From: Metallyticus violacea
Lineage: Eukaryota > Arthropoda > Insecta > Mantodea > Metallyticidae
DNA: 64,000 nt
Reading direction: 5' to 3'
NCBI GenBank assembly: GCA_030762175.1
Contig: JAUJEO010000019.1
Coordinates: 6,020,001-6,084,000 of the forward strand
The position numbers and the translations under genes were made by a program. Positions within the stretch are counted from its first letter, which is position 1, and the number at the start of each line of letters is the position of its first letter. Positions 13,301-26,071 of this stretch are shown here, in pieces. The notes under the pieces were generated by a model. It was not told where the DNA came from. It saw nothing but the letters and a program-made list of their open reading frames with translations, and made no database searches.

Positions 13301-15833
13301 TGAGATAACTGGTTCTCTTTCATTATACTAGTTTGATAGTCTCAGACAAGCATATTATGCGCAAAGAATCTCGAAAAGAAAAAAATTTTTTTTCGAATTT
13401 TGGAAACTTCCTCAGAATCACCTTTTTTCCATTCTTATTTGAGATAACTTGTTCTCTTTCATTATACTTGTTTGATAGCCTTAGACAAGCATATTATGCG
13501 CAAAGAATCTCGAAAAGAAAAAAATTTTTTTTCGAAGTTTGGAAACTTCGTTAGAATCACTTTTTTTCCGTTCTTATTTGAGATAACTGGTTCTCTTTCA
13601 TTATACTAGTTTGATAGCCTCAGACAAGCATATTATGCGCAAAGAATCTCGAAAAGACAAAAATTTTTTTTCGAAGTTTGGAAACTTCCTTAGAATCACT
13701 TTTTTTCCATTCTTATTTGAGATAACTTGTTCTCTTTCATTATACTTGTTTCATAGCCTTAGACAAGCATTTTATGCGCAAAGAATCTCGAAAAGAAAAA
13801 AATTTTTTTTCGAAGTTTGGAAACTTCGTTATAATCACTTTTTTCCGTTCTTATTTAAGATTACTGGTTCTCTTTCATTATACTAGTTTGATAGCCTCAG
13901 ACAAGCATATTATGCGCAAAGAATCTCGAAAAGAAAAAAATTTTTTTTCGAAGTTTGGAAACTTCGTTAGAATCACTTTTTTTCCGTTCTTATTTGAGAT
14001 AACTTGTTCTCTTTCATTATACTAGTTTGATAGCCTTAGACAAGCATATTATGCGCAAAGAATCTCGAAAAGAAAAAATTTTTTTTTCGAAGTTAGGAAA
14101 CTTCGTTAGAATCACTTTTTTTCCGTTCTTATTTAAGATTACTGGTTCTCTTTCATTATACTAGTTTGATAGCCTCAGACAAGCATATTTTGCGCAAAGA
14201 ATCTCGAAAAGATTAAAATTTTATTTCGAAGTTTGGAAACTTCGTTAGAATCACTTTTTTTCCGTTCTTATTTGAGATAACTGGTTCTCTTTCATTATAC
14301 TAGTTTGATAGCCTCAGACAAGCATATTATGCGCAAAGAATCTCGAAAAGAAAAAAATTTTTTTTCGAAGTTTGGAAACTTCCTTAGAATCACTTTTTTT
14401 CCATTCTTATTTGAGATAACTTGTTCTCTTTCATTATACTAGTTTGATAGCCTTAGACAAGCATATTATGCGCAAAGAATCTCGAAAAGAAAAAAATTTT
14501 TTTTCGAAGTTTGGAAACTTCGTTAGAATCACTTTTTTTCCGTTCTTATTTAAGATTACTGGTTCTCTTTCATTATACTAGTTTAATAGCCTCAGACAAG
14601 CATATTAGGCGCAAAGAATCTCGAAAAGAAAAAAATTTTTTTTCGAAGTTTGGAAACTTCGTAAGAATCACTTTTTTTCCGTTCTTATTTGAGATAACTT
14701 GTTCTCTTTCATTATACTAGTTTGATAGCCTTAGACAAGCATATTATGCGCAAAGAATCTCGAAAGGAAAAAAATTTTTTTTCGAAGTTTGGAAACTTCG
14801 TTAGAATCACTTTTTTTCCGTTCTTATTTAAGATTACTGGTTCTCTTTCATTATACTAGATTGATAGCCTCAGACAAGCATATTATGCGCAAAGAATCTC
14901 GAAAAGAAAAAAATTTTATTTCGAAGTTTGGAAACTTCGTTAGAATAACTTTTTTTCCGTTCTTATTTGAGATAACTGGTTCTCTTTCATTATACTATTT
15001 TGATAGCCTCAGAAAAGCATATTATGCGCAAAGAATCTCTAAAAGAAAAAATTTTTTTTTCGAAGTTTGGAAACTTCGTTGGAATCACTTTTTTTCCGTT
15101 CTTATTTGAGATAACTGGTTCTCTTTCATTATACTAGTTTGATACCCTCAGAAAAGCATAGGTATGCGCAAAGAATCTCGAAAAGAAAAAAATTTTTTTT
15201 CGAAGTTTGGAAACTTCGTTAGAATCACTTTTTTTCCATTCTTATCTGAGATAACTGGTTCTCTTTCATTATACTAGTTTGATAGCCTCAGACAAGCATA
15301 TTATGCGCAAAGAATCTCGAAAAGAAAAATTTTTTTTTTCGAAGTTTGGAAACTTCGTTAGAATCACTTTTTTTCCATTCTTATTTGAGATAACTTGTTC
15401 TCTTTCATTATACTTGTTTGATAGCCTTAGACAAGCATATTATGCGCAAAGAATCTCGAAAAGAAAAAAATTTTTTTTCGAAGTTTGGAAACTTCGTTAG
15501 AATCACTTTTTTTCCGTTCTTATCTGAGATAACTGGTTCTCTTTCATTATACTAGTTTGATAGCCTCAGACAAGCATATTATGCGCAAAGAATCTCGAAA
15601 AGAAAAAAATTTTTTTTCGAAGTTTGGAAACTTCGTTAGAATCACTTTTTTTCCGTTCTTATTTGAGATAACTTGTTCTCTTTCATTATACTAGTTTGAT
15701 AGCCTCAGACAAGCATATTATGCGCAAAGAATCTCGAAAAGAAAAAAATTTTTTTTCGAAGTTTGGAAACTTCGTTAGAATCACTTTTTTTCCGTTCTTA
15801 TTTGAGATAACTGGTTCTCTTTCATTATACTAG

Positions 15834-15972
15834 TTTGATAGTCTCAGAAAAGCATATTATGCGCAAAGAATCTAGAAAAGAAAAAAATTTTTTTTCGAAG
15901 ATTGGAAACCTCGTTAGAATCACTTTTTTTCCGTTCTTATTTGAGATAACTGGTTCTCTTTCATTATACTAG
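15834..15972 (+). repeat. Monomer subtype with GTCTCAGAAAAG and GATTGGAAACCTCG
   Basis: Representative of a recurrent subtype carrying linked changes: GATAGTCTCAGAAAAGC at the start, AATCTAGAAAAG before the A/T tract, and GAAGATTGGAAACCTCG in place of the usual inverted repeat. Other copies start near 1244, 3050, 6945, 10828, 18891, 23341, 53230 and 63240. The changes break two pairs of the 18-bp inverted repeat and are not compensatory. Because the changes travel together, copies were probably spread as part of larger blocks rather than arising independently. Confidence 0.85.
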
Positions 15973-17361
15973 TTTGATAGCCTCAGACAAGCATATTATG
16001 CGCAAAGAATCTCGAAAAGAAAAAAATTTTTTTTCGAAGTTTGGAAACTTCCTTAGAATCACTTTTTTTCCATTCTTATTTGAGATAACTTGTTCTCTTT
16101 CATTATACTTGTTTGATAGCCTTAGACAAGCATATTATGCGCAAAGAATCTCGAAAAGAAAAAAATTTTTTTTCGAAGTTTGGAAACTTCGTTAGAATCA
16201 CTTTTTTTCCGTTCTTATTTGAGATAACTGGTTCTCTTTCATTATACTAGTTTGATAGCCTCAGACAAGCATATTATGCGCAAAGAATCTCGAAAAGAAA
16301 AAAATTTTTTTTCGAAGTTTGGAAACTTCCTTAGAATCACTTTTTTTCCATTCTTATTTGAGATAACTTGTTCTCTTTCATTATACTTGTTTGATAGCCT
16401 TAGACAAGCATATTATGCGCAAAGAATCTCGAAAAGAAAAAAATTTTTTTTCGAAGTTTGGAAACTTCGTTATAATCACTTTTTTCCGTTCTTATTTAAG
16501 ATTACTGGTTCTCTTTCATTATACTAGTTTGATAGCCTCAGACAAGCATATTATGCGCAAAGAATCTCGAAAAGAAAAAAATTTTTTTTCGAAGTTTGGA
16601 AATTTCCTTAGAATCACTTTTTTTCCATTCTTATTTGAAATAACTTGTTCTCTTTCATTATACTTGTTTGATAGCCTTAGACAAGAATATTATGCGCAAA
16701 GAATCTCGAAAAGAAAAAAATTTTTTTTCGAAGTTTGGAAACTTCGTTATAATCACTTTTTTTCAGTTCTTATTTAAGATTACTGGTTCTCTTTCATTAT
16801 ACTAGTTTGATAGCCTCAGACAAGCATATTATGCGCAAAGAATCTCGAAAAGAAAAAAATTTTTTTTCGAAGTTTGGAAACTTCGTTAGAATCACTTTTT
16901 TTCCGTTCTTATTTGAGATAACTTGTTCTCTTTCATTATACTAGTTTGATAGCCTTAGACAAGCATATTATGCGCAAATATTCTCGAAAAGAAAAAAATT
17001 TTTTTTCGAAGTTTGGAAACTTCGTTAGAATCACTTTTTTTCCGTTCTTATTTGAGATAACTGGTTCTCTTTCATTATACTAGTTTGATAGCCTCAGAAA
17101 AGCATATTATGCGCAAAGAATCTAGAAAAGAAAAAAATTTTTTTTCGAAGATTGGAAACCTCGTTAGAAACACTTTTTTTCCGTTCTTATTTGAGATAAC
17201 TGGTTCTCTTTCATTATACTAGTTTGATAGCCTCAGACAAGCATATTATGCGCAAATAATCTGGAAAAGAAAAAAATTTTTTTTCGAAGTTTGGAAACTT
17301 CCTTAGAATCACTTTTTTTCCATTCTTATTTGAGATAACTTGTTCTCTTTCATTATTCTAG

Positions 17362-17501
17362 TTTGATAGCCTTAGACAAGCATATTATGCGCAAAGAATC
17401 TCGAAAAGAAAAAAATTTTTTTTAAGAAGTTTGGAAACTTCGTTAGAATCACTTTTTTTCCGTTCTTATTTAAGATAACTTGTTCTCTTTCATTATACTA
17501 G
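17362..17501 (+). repeat. Monomer subtype with AAGAAGTTTGG (140 bp)
   Basis: Representative of a 140-bp subtype in which the CGAAG after the T-run is replaced by AAGAAG, removing the TTCGAA site and the outer pairs of the inverted repeat. Other copies lie near 187, 8526, 13114, 21178, 25627, 32613 and 55108. It usually follows a monomer ending in CATTATTCTAG, another linked variant. This places it within a repeated multi-monomer block rather than as an isolated mutation. Confidence 0.8.
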
Positions 17502-18762
17502 TTTGATAGCCTTAGACAAGCATATTATGCGCAAAGAATCTCGAAAAGAAAAAAATTTTTTTTCGAAGTTTGGAAACTTCGTTATAATCACTTTTTTTCC
17601 GTTCTTATTTGAGATAACTGGTTCTCTTTCATTATACTAGTTTGATAGTCTCAGAAAAGCATATTATGCGCAAAGAATCTAGAAAAGAAAAAAATTTTTT
17701 TTCGAAGATTGGAAACCTCGTTAGAATCACTTTTTTTCCGTTCTTATTTGAGATAACTGGATCTCTTTCATTATACTTGTTGGATAGCCTCAGACAAGCA
17801 TATTATGCGCAAAGAATCTCGAAAAGAAAAAAATGTTTTTTCGAAGTTTGGAAACTTCCTTAGAATCACTTTTTTTCCATTCTTATTTGAGATAACTTGT
17901 TCTCTTTCATTATACTAGTTTGATAGCCTTAGACAAGCATATTATGCGCAAAGAATCTCGAAAAGAAAAAAATTTTTTTTCGAAGTTTGGAAACATCCTT
18001 AGAATCACTTTTTTTCCATTCTTATTTGAGATAACTTGTTCTCTTTCATTATACTTGTTTGATAGCCTTAGACAAGCATATTATGCGCAAAGAATCTCGA
18101 AAAGAAAAAAATTTTTTTTCGAAGTTTGGAAACTTCGTTAGAATCACTTTTTTTCCGTTCTTATTTGAGATAACTGGTTCTCTTTCATTATACTAGTTTG
18201 ATAGCCTCAGACAAGCATATTATGCGCAAAGAATCTCGAAAAGAAAAAAATTTTTTTTCGAAGTTTGGAAACTTCGTTAGAATCACTTTTTTTCCGTTCT
18301 TATTTGAGATAACTTGTTCTCTTTCATTATACTAGTTTGATAGCCTTAGACAAGCATATTATGCGCAAAGAATCTCGAAAAGAAAAAAAATTTTTTTCGA
18401 AGTTTGGAAACTTCGTTAGAATCACTTTTTTTCCGTTCTTATTTGAGATAACTGGTTCTCTTTCATTATACTAGTTTGATAGTCTCAGAAAAGCATTTTA
18501 TGCGCAAAGAATCTAGAAAAGAAAAAAATTTTTTTTCGAAGATTGGAAACCTCGTTAGAATCACTTTTTTTCCGTTCTTATTTGAGATAACTGGTTCTCT
18601 TTCATTATACTAGTTTGATAGCCTCAGACAAGCATATTATGCGCAAAGAATCTCGAAAAGAAAAAAATTTTTTTTCCAAGTTTGGAAACTTCGTTAGAAT
18701 CACTTTTTTTCCGTTCTTATTTGAGATAACTTGTTCTCTTTCATTATACTAGTTTGATAGCC

Positions 18763-21364
18763 TTAGACAAGCATATTATGCGCAAAGAATCTCGAAAAGA
18801 AAAAAATTTTTTTTCGAAGTTTGGAAACTTCGTTAGAATCACTTTTTTTCCGTTCTTATTTGAGATAACTGGTTCTCTTTCATTATACTAGTTTGATAGT
18901 CTCAGAAAAGCATATTATGCGCAAAGAATCTAGAAAAGAAAAAAATTTTTTTTCGAAGATTGGAAACCTCGTTAGAATCACTTTTTTTCCGTTCTTATTT
19001 GAGATAACTGGTTCTCTTTCATTATACTAGTTTGATAGCCTCAGACAAGCATATTATGCGCAAAGAATCTCGAAAAGAAAAAAATTTTTTTTCGAAGTTA
19101 GGAAACTTCGTTAGAATCACTTTTTTTCCGTTCTTATTTAAGATTACTGGTTCTCTTTCATTATACTAGTTTGATAGCCTCAGACAAGCATATTTTGCGC
19201 AAAGAATCTCGAAAAGATTAAAATTTTATTTCGAAGTTTGGAAACTTCGTTAGAATCACTTTTTTTCCGTTCTTATTTGAGATAACTGGTTCTCTTTCAT
19301 TATACTAGTTTGATAGCCTCAGACAAGCATATTATGCGCAAAGAATCTCGAAAAGAAAAAAATTTTTTTTCGAAGTTTGGAAACTTCCTTAGAATCACTT
19401 TTTTTCCATTCTTATTTGAGATAACTTGTTCTCTTTCATTATACTAGTTTGATAGCCTTAGACAAGCATATTATGCGCAAAGAATCTCGAAAAGAAAAAA
19501 ATTTTTTTTCGAAGTTTGGAAACTTCGTTAGAATCACTTTTTTTCCATTCTTATTTAAGATTACTGGTTCTCTTTCATTATACTAGTTTGATAGCCTCAG
19601 ACAAGCATATTATGCGCAAAGAATCTGGAAAAGAAAAAAATTTTTTTTCGAAGTTTGGAAACTTCGTTAGAATCACTTTTTTCCCGTTCTTATTTGAGAT
19701 AACTTGTTCTCTTTCATTATACTAGTTTGATAGCCTTAGACAAGCATATTATGCGCAAAGAATCTCGAAAAGAAAAAAATTTTTTTTCGAAGTTTGGAAA
19801 CTTCGTTAGAATCACTTTTTTTCCGTTCTTATTTATGATTACTGGTTCTCTTTCATTATACTAGTTTGATAGCCTCAGACAAGCATATTATGCGCAAAGA
19901 ATCTCGAAAAGAAAAAAATTTTATTTCGAAGTTTGGAAACTTCGTTAGAATCACTTTTTTTCCGTTCTTATTTGAGATAACTGGTTCTCTTTCATTATAC
20001 TATTTTGATAGCCTCAGAAAAGCATATTATGCGCAAAGAATCTCTAAAAGAAAAAATTTTTTTTTCGAAGTTTGGAAACTTCGTTGGAATCACTTTTTTT
20101 CCGTTCTTATTTGAGATAACTGGTTCTCTTTCATTATACTAGTTTGATAGCCTCAGAAAAACATAGGTATGCGCAAAGAATCTCGAAAAGAAAAAAAATT
20201 TTTTTCGAAGTTTGGAAACTTCGTTAGAATCACTTTTTTTCCATTCTTATCTGAGATAACTGGTTCTCTTTCATTATACTAGTTTGATAGCCTCAGACAA
20301 GCATATTATGCGCAAAGAATCTCGAAAAGAAAAAATTTTTTTTTCGAAGTTTGGAAACTTCGTTAGAATCACTTTTTTTCCATTCTTATTTGAGATAACT
20401 TGTTCTCTTTCATTATACTTGTTTGATAGCCTTAGACAAGCATATTATGCGCAAAGAATCTCGAAAAGAAAAAAATTTTTTTTCGAAGTTTGGAAACTTC
20501 GTTAGAATCACTTTTTTTCCGTTCTTATCTGAGATAACTGGTTCTCTTTCATTATACTAGTTTGATAGCCTCAGACAAGCATATTATGCGCAAAGAATCT
20601 CGAAAAGAAAAAAATTTTTTTTCGAAGTTTGGAAACTTCGTTAGAATCACTTTTTTTCCGTTCCTATTTGAGATAACTTGTTCTCTTTCATTATACTAGT
20701 TTGATAGCCTTAGACAAGCATATTATGCGCAAAGAATCTCGAAAAGAAAAAAATTTTTTTTCAAAGTTTGGAAACTTCGTTAGAATCACTTTTTTTCCGT
20801 TCTTATTTGAGATAACTGGTTCTCTTTCATTATACTAGTTTGATAGTCTCAGAAAAGCATATTATGCGCAAAGAATCTAGAAAAGAAAAAAATTTTTTTT
20901 CGAAGATTGGAAACCTCGTTAGAATCACTTTTTTTCCGTTCTTATTTGAGATAACTGGTTCTCTTTCATTATACTAGTTTGATAGCCTCAGACAAGCATA
21001 TTATGCGCAAAGAATCTCGAAAAGAAAAAAATTTTTTTTCGAAGTTTGGAAACTTCCTTAGAATCACTTTTTTTCCATTCTTATTTGAGATAATTTGTTC
21101 TCTTTCATTATTCTAGTTTGATAGCATTAGACAAGCATATTATGCGCAAAGAATCTCGAAAAGAAAAAAATTTTTTTTAAGAAGTTTGGAAACTTCGTTA
21201 GAATCACTTTTTTTCCGTTCTTATTTAAGATAACTTGTTCTCTTTCATTATACTAGTTTGATAGCCTTAGACAAGCATATTATGCGCAAAGAATCTCGAA
21301 AAGAAAAAAATTTTTTTTCGAAGTTTGGAAACTTCGTTATAATCACTTTTTTTCCGTTCTTATT
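18763..21364 (+). repeat. Triplicated multi-monomer block, copy 2
   Basis: Matches copy 1 at an offset of 8063 bp, changing to 8064 after a one-base difference in an A/T tract near 11.71 kb. It shares the rare AACATAGG variant of the cassette marker (20162), CCGTTCCTATTTG near 20660, and TTTCAAAG near 20760. It matches copy 3 with an offset of 4450 in its left part. Small differences exist, for example TTTATGATTACTGG near 19840. Confidence 0.7.
19031..19308 (+). repeat. Two-monomer module: GAAGTTAGG then CATATTTTGCG/GATTAAAATTTT
   Basis: Two adjacent monomers (19031-19169 and 19170-19308) with linked variants. The first has GAAGTTAGGAAAC and ends TTTAAGATTACTGG. The second has CATATTTTGCGC and a rearranged A/T tract, GATTAAAATTTTATTTCG. 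The same pair occurs near 11.03, 14.09, 23.54, 40.97, 41.77, 44.41, 47.60 and 50.24 kb. The second monomer lacks the long A7T8 run, so it would be expected to curve differently from typical monomers; that is an inference. Confidence 0.8.
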
Positions 21365-24314
21365 TGAGATAACTGGATCTCTTTCATTATACTTGTTGGA
21401 TAGCCTCAGACAAGCATATTATGCGCAAAGAATCTCGAAAAGAAAAAAATGTTTTTTCGAAGTTTGGAAACTTCCTTAGAATCACTTTTTTTCCATTCTT
21501 ATTTGAGATAACTTGTTCTCTTTCATTATACTAGTTTGATAGCCTTAGACAAGCATATTATGCGCAAAGAATCTCGAAAAGAAAAAAATTTTTTTTCGAA
21601 GTTTGGAAACATCCTTAGAATCACTTTTTTTCCATTCTTATTTGAGATAACTTGTTCTCTTTCATTATACTTGTTTGATAGCCTTAGACAAGCATATTAT
21701 GCGCAAAGAATCTCGAAAAGAAAAAAATTTTTTTTCGAAGTTTGGAAACTTCGTTAGAATCACTTTTTTTCCGTTCTTATTTGAGATAACTGGTTCTCTT
21801 TCATTATACTAGTTTGATAGCCTCAGACAAGCATATTATGCGCAAAGAATCTCGAAAAGAAAAAAATTTTTTTTCGAAGTTTGGAAACTTCGTTAGAATC
21901 ACTTTTTTTCCGTTCTTATTTGAGATAACTTGTTCTCTTTCATTATACTAGTTTGATAGCCTTAGACAAGCATATTATGCGCAAAGAATCTCGAAAAGAA
22001 AAAAAAATTTTTTCGAAGTTTGGAAACTTCGTTAGAATCACTTTTTTTCCGTTCTTATTTGAGATAACTGGTTCTCTTTCATTATACTAGTTTGATAGTC
22101 TCAGAAAAGCATTTTATGCGCAAAGAATCTAGAAAAGAAAAAAATTTTTTTTCGAAGATTGGAAACCTCGTTAGAATCACTTTTTTTCCGTTCTTATTTG
22201 AGATAACTGGTTCTCTTTCATTATACTAGTTTGATAGCCTCAGACAAGCATATTATGCGCAAAGAATCTCGAAAAGAAAAAAATTTTTTTTCGAAGTTTG
22301 GAAACTTCGTTAGAATCACTTTTTTTCCGTTCTTATTTAAGATTACTGGTTCTCTTTCATTATACTAGTTTGATAGCCTCAGACAAGCATATTATGCGCA
22401 AAGAATCTCGAAAAGAAAAAAATTTATTTTGAAGTTTGGAAACTTCGTTAGAATCACTTTTTTTCCGTTCTTATTTGAGATAACTGGTTCTCTTTCATTA
22501 TACTATTTTGATAGCCTCAGAAAAGCATATTATGCGCAAAGAATCTCTAAAAGAAAAAATTTTTTTTTCGAAGTTTGGAAACTTCGTTGGAATCACTTTT
22601 TTTCCGTTCTTATTTGAGATAACTGGTTCTCTTTCATTATACTAGTTTGATAGCCTCAGAAAAGCATAGGTATGCGCAAAGAATCTCGAAAAGAAAAAAA
22701 TTTTTTTTCGAAGTTTGGAAACTTCGTTAAAATCACTTTTTTTCCATTCTTATCTGAGATAACTGGTTCTCTTTCATTATACTAGTTTGATAGCCTCAGA
22801 CAAGCATATTATGCGCAAAGAATCTCGAAAAGAAAAAATTTTTTTTTCGAAGTTTGGAAACTTCGTTAGAATCACTTTTTTTCCATTCTTATTTGAGATA
22901 ACTTGTTCTCTTTCATTATACTTGTTTGATAGCCTTAGACAAGCATATTATGCGCAAAGAATCTCGAAAAGAAAAAAATTTTTTTTCGAAGTTTGGAAAC
23001 TTCGTTAGAATCACTTTTTTTCCGTTCTTATCTGAGATAACTGGTTCTCTTTCATTATACTAGTTTGATAGCCTCAGACAAGCATATTATGCGCAAAGAA
23101 TCTCGAAAAGAAAAAAATTTTTTTTCGAAGTTTGGAAACTTCGTTAGAATCACTTTTTTTCCGTTCTTATTTGAGATAACTTGTTCTCTTTCATTATACT
23201 AGTTTGATAGCCTTAGACAAGCATATTATGCGCAAAGAATCTCGAAAAGAAAAAAATTTTTTTTCGAAGTTTGGAAACTTCGTTAGAATCACTTTTTTTC
23301 CGTTCTTATTTGAGATAACTGGTTCTCTTTCATTATACTAGTTTGATAGTCTCAGAAAAGCATATTATGCGCAAAGAATCTAGAAAAGAAAAAAATTTTT
23401 TTTCGAAGATTGGAAACCTCGTTAGAATCACTTTTTTTCCGTTCTTATTTGAGATAACTGGTTCTCTTTCATTATACTAGTTTGATAGCCTCAGACAAGC
23501 ATATTATGCGCAAAGAATCTCGAAAAGAAAAAAATTTTTTTTCGAAGTTAGGAAACTTCGTTAGAATCACTTTTTTTCCGTTCTTATTTAAGATTACTGG
23601 TTCTCTTTCATTATACTAGTTTGATAGCCTCAGACAAGCATATTTTGCGCAAAGAATTTGGAAAAGATTAAAATTTTATTTCGAAGTTTGGAAACTTCGT
23701 TAGAATCACTTTTTTTCCGTTCTTATTTGAGATAACTGGTTCTCTTTCATTATACTAGTTTGATAGCCTCAGACAAGCATATTATGCGCAAAGAATCTCG
23801 AAAAGAAAAAAATTTTTTTTCGAAGTTTGGAAACTTCCTTAGAATCACTTTTTTTCCATTCTTATTTGAGATAACTTGTTCTCTTTCATTATACTAGTTT
23901 GATAGCCTTAGACAAGCATATTATGCGCAAAGAATCTCGAAAAGAAAAAAATTTTTTTTCGAAGTTTGGAAACTTCGTTAGAATCACTTTTTTTCCATTC
24001 TTATTTAAGATTACTGGTTCTCTTTCATTATACTAGTTTGATAGCCTCAGACAAGCATATTATGCGCAAAGAATCTCGAAAAGAAAAAAATTTTTTTTCG
24101 AAGTTTGGAAACTTCTTTAGAATCACTTTTTTCCCGTTCTTATTTGAGATAACTTGTTCTCTTTCATTATACTAGTTTGATAGCCTTAGACAAGCATATT
24201 ATGCGCAAAGAATCTCGAAAAGAAAAAAATTTTTTTTCGAAGTTTGGAAACTTCGTTAGAATCACTTTTTTTCCGTTCTTATTTAAGATTACTGGTTCTC
24301 TTTCATTATACTAG

Positions 24315-24871
24315 TTTGATAGCCTCAGACAAGCATATTATGCGCAAAGAATCTCGAAAAGAAAAAAATTTTATTTCGAAGTTTGGAAACTTCGTTAGAA
24401 TCACTTTTTTTCCGTTCTTATTTGAGATAACTGGTTCTCTTTCATTATACTATTTTGATAGCCTCAGAAAAGCATATTATGCGCAAAGAATCTCTAAAAG
24501 AAAAAATTTTTTTTTCGAAGTTTGGAAACTTCGTTGGAATCACTTTTTTTCCGTTCTTATTTGAGATAACTGGTTCTCTTTCATTATACTAGTTTGATAG
24601 CCTCAGAAAAACATAGGTATGCGCAAAGAATCTCGAAAAGAAAAAAAATTTTTTTCGAAGTTTGGAAACTTCGTTAGAATCACTTTTTTTCCATTCTTAT
24701 CTGAGATAACTGGTTCTCTTTCATTATACTAGTTTGATAGCCTCAGACAAGCATATTATGCGCAAAGAATCTCGAAAAGAAAAAATTTTTTTTTCGAAGT
24801 TTGGAAACTTCGTTAGAATCACTTTTTTTCCATTCTTATTTGAGATAACTTGTTCTCTTTCATTATACTTG
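24315..24871 (+). repeat. Representative higher-order cassette (four ordered subtypes)
   Basis: Four successive monomers with diagnostic variants in fixed order: 24315 (A/T tract interrupted to ATTTTATTTCG, ending in TATTTTGATAG), 24454 (CTCAGAAAAGC, TCTCTAAAAG, CGTTGGAATC), 24593 (CATAGGTATG, TTATCTGAG) and 24733 (lengthened T-run, CCATTC, TACTTG). The same order recurs at most of the CATAGGTATG sites in this window. Often it continues into a TATCTGAG monomer, then plain monomers, then the GATTGGAAACCTCG subtype. Copies near 51.0 kb and 28.9 kb are altered: the former lacks the ATTTTATTTCG monomer and the latter has CTCTACAAG. Confidence 0.8.
24593..24732 (+). repeat. Monomer subtype with CATAGGTATG (140 bp), cassette marker
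   Basis: Representative of a 140-bp subtype in which CATATTATG is replaced by CATAGGTATG, a one-base gain. I find the marker at 2367, 4731, 5427, 10152, 12098, 15157, 20162, 22665, 24612, 28960, 29795, 35946, 36781, 39141, 40115, 42830, 46026, 48666, 51167, 58116, 60895 and 62563. It is usually preceded by a monomer with TCTCTAAAAG and CGTTGGAATC, and before that by one with ATTTTATTTCG. It usually ends in CCATTCTTATCTGAG. This gives a fixed subtype order, a higher-order cassette. Confidence 0.9.
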
Positions 24872-25845
24872 TTTGATAGCCTTAGACAAGCATATTATGC
24901 GCAAAGAATCTCGAAAAGAAAAAAATTTTTTTTCGAAGTTTGGAAACTTCGTTAGAATCACTTTTTTTCCGTTCTTATCTGAGATAACTGGTTCTCTTTC
25001 ATTATACTAGTTTGATAGCCTCAGACAAGCATATTATGCGCAAAGAATCTCGAAAAGAAAAAAATTTTTTTTCGAAGTTTGGAAACTTCGTTAGAATCAC
25101 TTTTTTTCCGTTCTTATTTGAGATAACTTGTTCTCTTTCATTATACTAGTTTGATAGCCTTAGACAAGCATATTATGCGCAAAGAATCTCGAAAAGAAAA
25201 AAATTTTTTTTCAAAGTTTGGAAACTTCGTTAGAATCATTTTTTTTCCGTTCTTATTTGAGATAACTGGTTCTCTTTCATTATACTAGTTTGATAGTCTC
25301 AGAAAAGCATATTATGCGCAAAGAATCTAGAAAAGAAAAAAATTTTTTTTCGAAGATTGGAAACCTCGTTAGAATCACTTTTTTTCCGTTCTTATTTGAG
25401 ATAACTGGTTCTCTTTCATTATACTAGTTTGATAGCCTCAGACAAGCATATTATGCGCAAATAATCTGGAAAAGAAAAAAATTTTTTTTCGAAGTTTGGA
25501 AACTTCCTTAGAATCACTTTTTTTCCATTCTTATTTGAGATAACTTGTTCTCTTTCATTATTCTAGTTTGATAGCCTTAGACAAGCATATGATGCGCAAA
25601 GAATCTCGAAAAGAAAAAAATTTTTTTTAAGAAGTTTGGAAACTTCGTTATAATCACTTTTTTTCCTTTCTTATTTGAGATAACTGGTTCTCTTTCATTA
25701 TACTAGTTTGATAGCCTCAGACAAGCATATTATGCGCAAAGAATCTCGAAAAGAAAAATTTTTTTTTTCGAAGTTTGGAAACTTCCTTAGAATCACTTTT
25801 TTTCCATTCTTATTTGAGATAACTTGTTCTCTTTCATTATACTTG

Positions 25846-25857
25846 TTTGATAGCCTT
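25846..25857 (+). repeat. Target site duplication, left, SINE copy 1
   Basis: TTTGATAGCCTT precedes the element and recurs at 26160-26171 just after it. The word belongs to the start of every satellite monomer, so the SINE landed at that point of a monomer. The duplicated length of 11-12 bp is slightly ambiguous because the T-rich edges and the TTA tail overlap it. Confidence 0.85.
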
Positions 25858-25874
25858 TATTATTATTATTATTA
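25857..25874 (-). repeat. SINE 3' tail, six TAA units, copy 1
   Basis: Six TTA units on the plus strand, read as (TAA)6 at the 3' end of the minus-strand SINE, followed inward by an A/T-rich stretch (to 25883). Short simple-repeat tails of this type are typical of tRNA-derived SINEs that do not end in poly(A). The first T overlaps the target duplication. Confidence 0.85.
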
Positions 25875-26033
25875 ATTTATTTACGGACGCTCTTTAACAG
25901 CTCAGGTCATCAGCGTCCCATTCAACTCAGGGCGTGAAACGGCCGACAAATTTTGCTCAGAGGCCTCTCTTTCAGGCTTGAGGTTCTTTTTCGTGCCGTA
26001 AATGTACGACACGGGACCCACGGCTTTACTTCC

Positions 26034-26046
26034 CTTCCGAAGGAAG
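26034..26046. other. Small hairpin in SINE body, copy 1
   Basis: On the minus strand CTTCC, loop TTC, then GGAAG form a perfect 5-bp stem. It sits between the head and the GTAAAGCCG segment. Such a structure could matter in the SINE RNA, but a stem of this length may be chance. The same sequence is at 33020-33032 in the second copy. Confidence 0.5.
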
Positions 26047-26071
26047 CCATACTTAGGATTTTTACGCCCCG

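Larger units (their letters stand above)
15708..18686 (+). repeat. Multi-monomer block, copy 2 (offset about 8.9 kb)
   Basis: Partner of 6812-9790, with the same subtype order and shared rare variants at an offset of 8896-8897 bp. The left limit is set by CCTTAGAC (copy 1) against CCTCAGAC (here). The right limit is set near 18680, where TTTCCAAG here corresponds to TTTCGAAG in copy 1 and the monomer types then diverge. The two copies are about 5.9 kb apart rather than adjacent. Confidence 0.72.
1..24648 (+). repeat. 139-bp satellite array, left part
   Basis: Uninterrupted head-to-tail 139-bp monomers (occasionally 138 or 140 bp), all in one orientation, counted here from TTTGATAGCC to ATACTAG. 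Position 1 falls inside a monomer, so the array extends to the left. Monomers differ by a few substitutions and by small length changes in the A/T tract. Subtypes are intermingled: CTCAGAC or CTTAGAC near the start, GTCTCAGAAAAG with GATTGGAAACCTCG, CATAGGTATG, AAGAAGTTTGG, and GAAGTTAGG followed by CATATTTTGCG. There is no other sequence in this stretch and nothing gene-like. Function is not visible from the sequence. Satellites of this size are often heterochromatic or centromeric, which is only an inference here. Confidence 0.97.
23215..25640 (+). repeat. Triplicated multi-monomer block, copy 3
   Basis: Matches copy 2 at an offset of about 4450 bp, with the same order of subtypes including GAAGTTAGG, CATATTTTGCG and the AACATAGG cassette marker at 24612. 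Its right part lies inside the 6986-bp duplication, so its last third is present again near 31.7-32.6 kb. A local difference is AATTTGGAAAAG near 23655. Ends are approximate. Confidence 0.68.
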
